A stretch of DNA of 64,000 bases from an uncultured Ruminococcus sp. (lineage in GTDB: Bacteria > Bacillota > Clostridia > Oscillospirales > Ruminococcaceae): contig CACWPL010000006.1 in the NCBI GenBank assembly GCA_902762785.1, forward strand, positions 1 to 64,000, in the 5' to 3' direction. The translations under genes were made by a program, and so were the position numbers. Positions 12,127 to 19,507 of the stretch are shown here, piece by piece (position 1 is the first letter of the stretch; the number at the start of each line of letters is the position of its first letter). Under the pieces are notes generated by a model that had not been told where the DNA came from, searched no databases, and saw only the letters and a program-made list of their open reading frames with translations.

Positions 12127-13278
12127 TCATGGGTCGATCCATCCGACATAGCCGTCGGCATACTGGCTGTCTGTGATGGCCGAATACCGCGTCTGGTCGG
12201 GGCCGATGTCGTCGAGAAAGCCGTTGTAGGCACGATAGATGTCGCCGGTCTCGTTGTCGTAGACGCGCTCATATTCCCCGATCATATCCGATCGCTTCGC
12301 CTGGATGATCTCATCCTCGGTCATGCGCTCCTCGAACGCCTCCATGACCGGGTCGGTATCGTTCGAGGGCGACAACGGCTCCTCCCGTCTCCCGAGGCGA
12401 TCCATCATCTCCTGCCAATAGTAGTCCGTGTAGTTGAACGACTGCGCGATCCGGGACAGGACGGGCTGCCAGTTGATGAGTTCTCCGAGCGGCGCGTACT
12501 CCGTGAACACGCCGTTGATCTCCCACATCGCATAGTTGTAGCCCCCTGTGAGGATCAGGTCGGGCGCCTCCATGATGACCGCGGAATAGATGCCCTCGCC
12601 CTCCACGCCGTTCTCGGAGAAGGTGGCGTAGAGCGACTGATAGTCCCAGATCGCCTTGTCGCTGCGCAGCGACTGCAAGTAGTCCTTGTTCGCCGGGACG
12701 CAGGAATTCTGCACGGTGAAATAGTCCGTCGTGTTCGCGAACAGTTTGCGAAACAGCTCCTCGACCGTGCCGTTCTCCAGATAGAAGCTATGCCCCAGGA
12801 GCTGGCAGATGTCCGCAGACTTCGCGGCGATTAGGTGATCCGTGTTCGACAGACCGAGCATCGAGCCGTCCCCGGCGTGTGCCTGCCATGTGAGCGCTTC
12901 GGAGTTGCCGTCCCATTCGACCTGCCAGCCGACCGGGATCTCCAATGTGAAATAGGCGCACTGGTACGGTGTCCATTGCAGATCGGTCCACGCCGCCGGA
13001 CGCACCTCGATGTCCACGGGGGCGATGGGGAGCGCGTCGGTCTCATCGTCGAGATACGGCGGGTCGTTCGGATCCCAGTAGGTCTCGCCCTCTTCATACG
13101 GCGGGTCGTTCGGATCCCAGAACGTCTCGCCCTCCTCCGGGTAGGTCATCCGCGTATCGGCCATAGAGGGCGTGTCCTCGCTGACGGACAGCTTTCTGCC
13201 TCCGTGGGCAGGGCCGCCGCATGCGGCGAGGGCGAGCATCATCGTGCAGGCCGTTAGTATCGTAAAGAAACGTTTCAT
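12127..13278 (-). CDS. Secreted lipoprotein of unknown function
   Basis: 383 residues. The signal peptide ends in a lipobox, LALAAC (Cys about 19), so it is anchored in the membrane. An acidic segment follows with two exact 14-residue units (EEGETYWDPNDPPY type), encoded by a 42-bp tandem repeat. The body (FTLEIPVGWQVEW...) and the C-terminus (GDIYRAYNGFLDDIGPDQTRYSAITDSQYADGYVGWID) belong to a domain seen in Firmicute surface proteins. The dockerin protein at 15045-16337 shows the same order of elements, so the two are probably paralogues. Start 13278 has AAGGGGTGG upstream. It is third in a secreted operon, 15 bases after the LRR gene. No enzymatic motif seen. Confidence 0.8.
   Translation of the reverse strand: MKRFFTILTACTMMLALAACGGPAHGGRKLSVSEDTPSMADTRMTYPEEGETFWDPNDPPYEEGETYWDPNDPPYLDDETDALPIAPVDIEVRPAAWTDLQWTPYQCAYFTLEIPVGWQVEWDGNSEALTWQAHAGDGSMLGLSNTDHLIAAKSADICQLLGHSFYLENGTVEELFRKLFANTTDYFTVQNSCVPANKDYLQSLRSDKAIWDYQSLYATFSENGVEGEGIYSAVIMEAPDLILTGGYNYAMWEINGVFTEYAPLGELINWQPVLSRIAQSFNYTDYYWQEMMDRLGRREEPLSPSNDTDPVMEAFEERMTEDEIIQAKRSDMIGEYERVYDNETGDIYRAYNGFLDDIGPDQTRYSAITDSQYADGYVGWIDP
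13054..13137 (-). repeat. Tandem 42-bp coding repeat
   Basis: Two near-identical 42-bp units (starting 13054 and 13096) encode 14 residues each in the lipoprotein linker. They could expand or contract without a frameshift. Confidence 0.85.
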
Positions 13279-13293
13279 GGAAACCACCCCTTG

Positions 13294-15027
13294 TCATGCG
13301 AGAAGCTGCCGGCGCTTCACCAGTGCCCGCTTCATCAGGCAAAGGTCGAAGCCGTCGAGCCTCCCGTCCGCATAGAAGTCTGCCGCGCTCCCGTCGGCGA
13401 GCTGTGTGCCGGGAACGGCGAGGAGCCATTTTTGCAGCACGATCACATCCAAGACGTCAAATATGCCGTCACCGCTGACATCGCCGGTCTCCTTCACGAC
13501 CGTGCCGTCCTTGACCCTGCACGTCTGCGTGGTGAAGCGTTTATTGGAGAAAGTGGCGGTATAGACGGTCGTATCGCCGTCCTTTTTGCTCGTGGCGACG
13601 CTCATCTCCGTCATGATATGGGTGTCGTCGTGTACACAGTAGGATCTCGCTGTGCAGAAGGCATGATCCTCGCTCCATTCATAAACGGGCGTCCCGTAGC
13701 TGTGGCCGAGCGCCGGGATGATCTGCTTGTCGCCGATCAGGATGGCGGAGCCGGACGATCCGCTCGATTCATAGACCGTGTCGCAGAAGAGGCACTTCAT
13801 GCCGCTGTAGCCGTCCTCCGTACAGGTCGGCGGGACCGTGACCGGCTCGGTGAAGGAATGGCCATGCGCCGGGAACTCCTGATAGTAGGTGTGGCCGCAG
13901 TAGCAGATGCCGGCGATCGAGCCGGGCGTGGTGCAGGTCACGGGGACGACGGCGGTATAGACGTAATTGTGGTCGAAGTCGTTGCTCGGGTCGTGGGTGA
14001 CGTTCTCGAGAAAGTCGCCGCCATGGTAGCCGGATGTCGAGGAATACTTGGAGTAGTTGTTGGCGGCATACTGCTGGGCGACCGTTTCGGTATCCTCCCC
14101 GTCCTCTGTCGTCTTCGGATCGCCGAACACGGTGATGTCGAAGTTGAACGCTTGAAAGCCGATGATCTCGACACTTGGCGGGATATAGACGGACTTGATC
14201 GACGTGCCCTGGAACGCCGAAGTCCCGATGTATTCGACCGTGTTCGGGAGATTCACTGTCCGGATCGATCCACATCCTGAAAAGGCATAGCTGCCGATCA
14301 CGACTGTACCGTAGGGGATATTGAACGCAGAGCCGCCGCTGTCACCAGTGGTCATGCTCATCCCCCGGAGCTCCGTACACCCATCAAACGCGTGCTCACC
14401 GATCCTCTGGATCCCAGCAGGAAGGAGGATATGCGTCAGCTTGGTACGCCCCGCAAAGGCATACGGCCCGATCGACCCAACGCCCTCCGGCACGGTGATA
14501 TAGGCGTTATCCCTCGTACAATAGACCAGCTCTTTTCGATAGTCCATCTCGGACGAGGTCCAGTCTCCGACAGAGACTGTATACTTTGCATCCACATAGT
14601 CAGGTGTGATGTAATACAGCATCCCGGCAGAATACCGATAGAAGCCGTCTGCGGCAGTCGTGAAGCTCCTGAGCGCGGTGCAGCCGAGGAACGCATCGCC
14701 GGCGATGATCTGCACGGTCTTCGGGATCGTGATCGTCTCGACCTTGTCATTGTTCTGAAACGTCTGCGGGAAGATACGGTAGACCGTCATCCCGTCGATC
14801 TTGCTCGGGATCGTGACATTGACGGCGCTGCCGTGATAGCCGGAGAGCGCGACCATGCCGGTGTCGTCGTAATAGCTCCAGTCGCCGTAGGTCTTCTCGA
14901 CCCGCTCGCCGTCCGCATGGACGGTCCATGTCTCCGGCAGCACGGTACGATACCCGGCAGGTGCAGCGGCCACAGTGAACGCCATTGCCGCAGCCAAGAG
15001 CATGGTCAGCATACGCTTCTTTTTCAT
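13294..15027 (-). CDS. Secreted leucine-rich-repeat protein with C-terminal dockerin
   Basis: 577 residues with a signal peptide (residues 1-22). BspA-type leucine-rich repeats fill about 60-300 (units such as VETITIPKTVQIIAGDAFLGC and IRTVNLPNTVEYIGTSAF). Cys-rich modules follow (CTTPGSIAGICYCG, CTEDGYSGMKCLFC), then a dockerin at about 517-577 (GDVSGDGIFDVLDVIVLQKW; ADGRLDGFDLCLMKRALV). BspA-like repeats usually bind proteins or surfaces, so this is probably a binding subunit rather than an enzyme. It starts 17 bases after the 15045-16337 gene and is followed by the lipoprotein gene. Confidence 0.9.
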   Translation of the reverse strand: MKKKRMLTMLLAAAMAFTVAAAPAGYRTVLPETWTVHADGERVEKTYGDWSYYDDTGMVALSGYHGSAVNVTIPSKIDGMTVYRIFPQTFQNNDKVETITIPKTVQIIAGDAFLGCTALRSFTTAADGFYRYSAGMLYYITPDYVDAKYTVSVGDWTSSEMDYRKELVYCTRDNAYITVPEGVGSIGPYAFAGRTKLTHILLPAGIQRIGEHAFDGCTELRGMSMTTGDSGGSAFNIPYGTVVIGSYAFSGCGSIRTVNLPNTVEYIGTSAFQGTSIKSVYIPPSVEIIGFQAFNFDITVFGDPKTTEDGEDTETVAQQYAANNYSKYSSTSGYHGGDFLENVTHDPSNDFDHNYVYTAVVPVTCTTPGSIAGICYCGHTYYQEFPAHGHSFTEPVTVPPTCTEDGYSGMKCLFCDTVYESSGSSGSAILIGDKQIIPALGHSYGTPVYEWSEDHAFCTARSYCVHDDTHIMTEMSVATSKKDGDTTVYTATFSNKRFTTQTCRVKDGTVVKETGDVSGDGIFDVLDVIVLQKWLLAVPGTQLADGSAADFYADGRLDGFDLCLMKRALVKRRQLLA

Positions 15028-15044
15028 AACGATCCCTCCTTATG

Positions 15045-16337
15045 TCAGTTCGCTGTCAGGATGTCATAGCCGAGGGGGACGCCGCCCGGTGTGCCGATGT
15101 AGACCGAATCGCCGCTCTGCGCCACGGTGTCCACAAAGGAAGGCACACGCAGGGTCGAGCCGTCACCGAGCGAATAGGTGTCCTCGTCCTTGATGTAGTC
15201 ATCCCACGCCTGGAACACTCTGTCCTGCGTCTCCATGTCAGAGCTGGAGGCCGTCGTGCCGCTGGTACTGTAGCTGCCGATCAGCTCCTGGATCCGCTGC
15301 TCGGTCCGCTGCTCCGTCACCGTTTCATAGATCTTCGCGGCCGCATAGTTCATCGCAGAATAAAACTCCGCGGTAAGATAGCCGTTCGACACGATCACCT
15401 CGTAGTCCGCATAGTAACGGTCGAAAGCCTCCTTGTCCGCCGCGATATAGGTGAAGGACGGGAGGAGCATCCACCATGTATCCGTCCGGTCGAGCATGAT
15501 CTGGGTGAAGGAATACTGATACGCCGCGATCGCACAGCTAAATTCGCCGCATCCGTCGCCGAGCTGATACTGCCGGCGCGCGATCGTGCCCTCTTTGCCG
15601 TAGCTCGTGATCGGATAGCGGCTGTACGCGATCGCCGTATTGATCCCCTCGGTCGCATAGACCTCGGTGAAGGCGTCGATGTTCGCCTGCTGTTCTGCCG
15701 TGATCGCCACATCCCCGATCAGCGCGGCGTTCGTGTAGCTCGTCTGCACATACTGGTCGATGTAGGCCGATGCGGTCATATACGGCGCACGGGTGATGAA
15801 GTTGGAGAGGTCCGCCCCGTAGCCGATGTAGCTGCTGTCCTCAAAGACCAGCGGAGAGGCGATGCTCACGACGGCATCCCCGTCCGGGCTGACGAACTGC
15901 ACGAGCTCCTGGCCGGGATAGGGGTCGATCAGGCCCCATGTGCTCTCCATCTGCACCGTCCATCCCTCCGGCAGGAGGCCCTGATAGGCGACGACATTGG
16001 CGTATGGATCGACCAGACCGACCTGCCGGTAGAGCCTGCCCTCCGTGACGGGCACTGTCTGTCCGAGCAGATGACGCTTCATCAGACAGAGGTCGAAGCC
16101 GTCGAGCCTGCCGTCCGCGTTGAAGTCCGCCGCCTGCCAGTCAGCAAGGCGAGTTTCAGGCACGGCAAGGAGCCACCTTTGCAGCAGCACCACATCGGTC
16201 ACACCGAACGCGCCGTCACCGTCGACATCGCCTGTGGCTGTCCCGGCCGCAGTCGTTCGTATCGCAGTCAGCCCGGACAGCAGCGAGAAGCACATCACTG
16301 CCGCGGTCAGCGCGGGACCGAAGTATCGTCGTCTCAT
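15045..16337 (-). CDS. Secreted protein with N-terminal dockerin, unknown C-terminal domain
   Basis: 430 residues. After the signal peptide comes a dockerin right at the N-terminus (about 36-95: GDVDGDGAFGVTDVVLLQRW; ADGRLDGFDLCLMKRHLL), an uncommon position. The rest (LPEGWTVQMESTW... to GTPGGVPLGYDIL) matches no family I can name. It has the same order of elements as the lipoprotein two genes downstream. Start 16337 sits behind GGAGGAGGATACC; a longer frame to 16424 runs through the promoter and is rejected. First gene of a three-gene operon. Confidence 0.82.
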   Translation of the reverse strand: MRRRYFGPALTAAVMCFSLLSGLTAIRTTAAGTATGDVDGDGAFGVTDVVLLQRWLLAVPETRLADWQAADFNADGRLDGFDLCLMKRHLLGQTVPVTEGRLYRQVGLVDPYANVVAYQGLLPEGWTVQMESTWGLIDPYPGQELVQFVSPDGDAVVSIASPLVFEDSSYIGYGADLSNFITRAPYMTASAYIDQYVQTSYTNAALIGDVAITAEQQANIDAFTEVYATEGINTAIAYSRYPITSYGKEGTIARRQYQLGDGCGEFSCAIAAYQYSFTQIMLDRTDTWWMLLPSFTYIAADKEAFDRYYADYEVIVSNGYLTAEFYSAMNYAAAKIYETVTEQRTEQRIQELIGSYSTSGTTASSSDMETQDRVFQAWDDYIKDEDTYSLGDGSTLRVPSFVDTVAQSGDSVYIGTPGGVPLGYDILTAN

Positions 16338-16395
16338 GGTATCCTCCTCCTTTGTATACGTTCTGGAAAGAATCGCACTTGTGTTCTTTGGATAT

Positions 16396-16434
16396 ATTAT
16401 ATCACGATCCGGATGGATAGTCAAGCGCTTTGAA
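16396..16434 (-). promoter_or_regulatory. Promoter with palindrome for the three-gene secreted operon
   Basis: Minus strand TTGACT (16419-16424), 17 bases, TATAAT (16396-16401). A palindromic TCAAGCGCTTTGAA (16421-16434) overlaps the -35, so a bound repressor would block polymerase. Confidence 0.82.
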
Positions 16435-16806
16435 CAAAAAATAGATGTTGATAACGTGCCGTTCTATGAAATAATGTATATTTTAGACAACATCGACTTA
16501 GAAATGTCTTGGCTTGCCGATCGAGGATGCACGGGATAGATATACTGTCTGTAAATGACTTGCGGACAAGGATGATCGGGATGGGATGCTCCCTTCATGC
16601 GGCGAGCACCAGTCCCTCATCCAAAAGGTGTAAAATGTATTGTTTTTGGAGGGAAATGTCATTCCTTTTTATCTGCATATGTAGTAAGATGATAGTAAAG
16701 ACAACGTTTTCGGTCTGCGCAGGCCGCTCTGCCGGCGCGCTGCCCGCTCTGCTGTCGGTGGGAGGCGGTACCCTAGCGTTTGCCGGCATCCTGCCACAGG
16801 ATATGC
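16435..16806. other. Long intergenic region between divergent secreted-enzyme operons
   Basis: No credible gene. It holds an imperfect inverted repeat (CCAAAA ... TTTTTGG, about 16620-16650), an ACAACGTTTT site at 16701-16710 like those at other enzyme promoters, and GC-rich inverted segments (TGCCGGC/GCCGGCA) between 16728 and 16793. It probably carries regulatory sites for the mannanase gene. Confidence 0.5.
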
Positions 16807-16812
16807 TATGAT
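16804..16812 (+). promoter_or_regulatory. Extended -10 promoter of the mannanase gene
   Basis: TGCTATGAT is an extended -10 with no clear -35, suggesting dependence on an activator. The ATG at 16840 follows AAAGGGGGATC. Confidence 0.5.
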
Positions 16813-16839
16813 AAAAAAACACACAAAGGGGGATCTTCC

Positions 16840-19461
16840 ATGAAAAAGCTCACCACGCTCCTGCTCGCCGCCGCGCTGGCCGTCACGCCGCTGGCAGGGG
16901 GCTTTGCCGATGCCGCATGCGCCGTCACGGCCTCTGCGGCGGACCGCACGCTCTCGAATCCGAAAGCGACCGCCGAGACGCAGTCGCTCTATCGGTTCCT
17001 GAACGATACCTACGGCAAGCACGTCATCTCCGGCCAACAGGAATCCACCTGGATGGGCAGCGAGGACTATGAGTTCGAGATCATCCGGAATGCCAGCGGA
17101 AAGCTCCCCGCCCTGCGCGGCCTCGACTACATGGGCGACGACTTCGCAGGCTGCAACAGACGCGCCAAGGCCTGGTATGCCAAGGGCGGCATCGTCACCA
17201 TCTGCTGGCACTGCGGCGCGGACTTCTCCGGCAGCCACACCGAGTCCATGAACACCAATTTGGACTGGGACAAGGCCCTCACCCCCGGCACGAACGAATA
17301 CAACGCCCTCATCGCCGGCATGGACAAGGGCGCCAAGGCGCTCAAGGAGCTCCAGGAGGCCGGGGTCCCCGTCATCTGGCGGCCGTTCCACGAGTTCGAC
17401 GGCAAGTGGTTCTGGTGGGGCAAGGGCGGCGCGGAGAACTTCAAGAAGCTCTGGCGCATCATGTACGACCGCTATACGAAGGACTGGGGCCTCGATAACT
17501 TGATCTGGAATCTGGGCTACTGCGGAGATGTCAACGACGGCTGGTACCCCGGCGATGCCTATGTCGACATCATCGGCGCGGACACCTATGTCGACCATAC
17601 CGGCTCTCTCCTCCCCATGTACCAGAAGACCGCCCGCGTCGCCGACAAGCCCGTCTGCCTCCACGAGAACGGTCCCATCCCTGACCCCGACAAGCTCGCC
17701 GCCGAAGGCTCGAACTGGCTCTGGTTCATGACCTGGCATACGTCCTTCATCGACAGCAATGCCATCAACACGGCGTCCTATCTAGATCACGTCTACAACA
17801 GCGACTGGCTCCTCTCGCTCGATGAGCTGCCGGATGTCTACCATTATGGAGAGGCCCCCGCGCCTGTGACCGTGCGGGGCGATGTGGACGCGAACGGCGT
17901 GTTCGATGTGCGCGACATCGTGGCCATGCAGCGCTGGCTCCTGGCAGACGCATCCGTGACGCTCGCCGATGCCGCCGCGGGCGATGTCTATGAGGACGGG
18001 CGCCTCGACGTCTTCGACATTGGCATGATGAAGCGCCTCCTGACTGCGTCCGGCGAGACTCCCGAGGAGCCGCAGCAGGCGTACTATGCGGTCTATGAGG
18101 CCGAGGATGCGGCCGTCTCCGGCGGGAACAGCGTGCAGTCCGATGCCGCGGCGTCCGGGAGCAGGGCGGTCGGCAATTTCGCGGACGATGCGGACAACGT
18201 CACCTTCACCATCGAGGTCCCGGCGGCGGGGAGCTACTGCCTGACGCTCACGGCCAAGGGCTTGGGCGGCGACAAGTACAATGAGGTCCTCGTGGACGGC
18301 GACAACATCGGCGGCTTCGACACCAAGGCCGATGCCTACAACGACGCCGCCCTGCGCCGCGTCATGCTGACGGCGGGGCGTCATACCGTGTCGATCAAGA
18401 AGTCCTGGGGTTGGATCTTGCTCGACAAGCTGACCGTGACCGAGGACGAGGCGATCTCCTCGAAGGTCTACGAGGTCGCCGACACCCTGATCGACCCGCA
18501 GGCGGATGCGAACACGCGGGCGCTCTTCTCGTACCTCTGCGAGAGCTACGGCAAATATACCCTCTCCGGCCAGGTCTGCAATGACGGCCTGAACGGTCCC
18601 GAGTTCCAGGCGATCTACGAGGCGACCGGCAAGTATCCGGCCATCTGCGGCCTCGATATGATGGACTACTGTCCGTCCCGCACAGCACGGGGCGCGCGGT
18701 CGAACGCGGTCGAGACGGCGCTCGACTTCCATGCGCATGGCGGTATCGTGACGTTCTGCTGGCACTGGAACGCGCCGGACAAGTACATGAAGGCCGGCGA
18801 CACCCCCGAGGGCACGCCGCGCTGGTGGGGCGGCTTCAACACGTCCAACACCGACTTTGACATCGCTGCCGTCATGGACGGGCGCGACCCCGAGGGCAAG
18901 GCGCTCCTCGACGCGGACATCCAGGAGATCGCGCGGCAGCTCGCCATCCTGCGTGACGCGGGCGTGCCGGTGCTCTGGCGGCCGCTGCACGAGGCGTCCG
19001 GCGGATGGTTCTGGTGGGGCGCGAAGGGGCCGGAGGCGTACAAAAAGCTGTGGTACTATCTCTACGACCAGCTCACGAACGTCTACGGTCTGCATAACCT
19101 GATCTGGGTCTGGAACGCCCAGGCCGCGGACTGGTACCCGGGCGATGCCTATGTCGACGTCATCGGCACCGACATCTACGCCGGGGAGCACAGCTACGGC
19201 GCACAGAACGCTAAGTTCTCCGAGATGCTCGAGTGGTCGGAGACGAACAAGCTCATCGCCCTGACCGAGAATGGCACGGTCTTCGACATCGACAACGTCG
19301 TCGCGGCCAATTCCCGCTGGATGTGGTTCGGGACGTGGTGCGGCGGATTCGTCGAGGAGAACGGCCATTACACGGATACCTTCACCGAGCGCGCCGTCAT
19401 GTCCAAGACCTACAACAGCGAGCAGGTCATCACGCTCGACGAGCTTCCCTGGAACAACTGA
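16840..19461 (+). CDS. Bimodular GH26 beta-mannanase with internal dockerin and CBM35-like module
   Basis: 873 residues in the order signal peptide (1-35), GH26-A (about 38-330), dockerin (346-402), CBM35-like module (414-536, VYEAEDAAVSGGN), GH26-B (545-873). GH26-A: acid/base E185 (WRPFHEF), nucleophile E276 (LHENG). GH26-B: E718 (WRPLHEA) and E810 (LTENG). Both keep the aromatic GWFWWG-type subsite next to the acid/base, so both look active. It should cut beta-1,4-mannan or galactomannan; CBM35 modules commonly bind mannan or galactosylated chains. An internal dockerin flanked by two catalytic domains of one family is unusual. The ATG at 16840 is chosen over an upstream frame because of AAAGGGGGATC. 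Confidence 0.95.
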   Translation: MKKLTTLLLAAALAVTPLAGGFADAACAVTASAADRTLSNPKATAETQSLYRFLNDTYGKHVISGQQESTWMGSEDYEFEIIRNASGKLPALRGLDYMGDDFAGCNRRAKAWYAKGGIVTICWHCGADFSGSHTESMNTNLDWDKALTPGTNEYNALIAGMDKGAKALKELQEAGVPVIWRPFHEFDGKWFWWGKGGAENFKKLWRIMYDRYTKDWGLDNLIWNLGYCGDVNDGWYPGDAYVDIIGADTYVDHTGSLLPMYQKTARVADKPVCLHENGPIPDPDKLAAEGSNWLWFMTWHTSFIDSNAINTASYLDHVYNSDWLLSLDELPDVYHYGEAPAPVTVRGDVDANGVFDVRDIVAMQRWLLADASVTLADAAAGDVYEDGRLDVFDIGMMKRLLTASGETPEEPQQAYYAVYEAEDAAVSGGNSVQSDAAASGSRAVGNFADDADNVTFTIEVPAAGSYCLTLTAKGLGGDKYNEVLVDGDNIGGFDTKADAYNDAALRRVMLTAGRHTVSIKKSWGWILLDKLTVTEDEAISSKVYEVADTLIDPQADANTRALFSYLCESYGKYTLSGQVCNDGLNGPEFQAIYEATGKYPAICGLDMMDYCPSRTARGARSNAVETALDFHAHGGIVTFCWHWNAPDKYMKAGDTPEGTPRWWGGFNTSNTDFDIAAVMDGRDPEGKALLDADIQEIARQLAILRDAGVPVLWRPLHEASGGWFWWGAKGPEAYKKLWYYLYDQLTNVYGLHNLIWVWNAQAADWYPGDAYVDVIGTDIYAGEHSYGAQNAKFSEMLEWSETNKLIALTENGTVFDIDNVVAANSRWMWFGTWCGGFVEENGHYTDTFTERAVMSKTYNSEQVITLDELPWNN

Positions 19462-19469
19462 TGATACGA

Positions 19470-19501
19470 CGCACCGGTCCGAGCGATGTCGGACCGGTGC
19501 G
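19470..19501 (+). terminator. Hairpin after the mannanase gene
   Basis: Stem CGCACCGGTCCGA.../TCGGACCGGTGCG followed by ATTCTTTT. It lies between converging genes. Confidence 0.75.
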
Positions 19502-19507
19502 ATTCTT

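Noticed and set aside
16337..16424. Longer start for the N-terminal dockerin gene
   Set aside because: The extension covers the -10 and -35 of its own promoter and lacks a ribosome site, while ATG 16337 has a strong one and gives a signal peptide.
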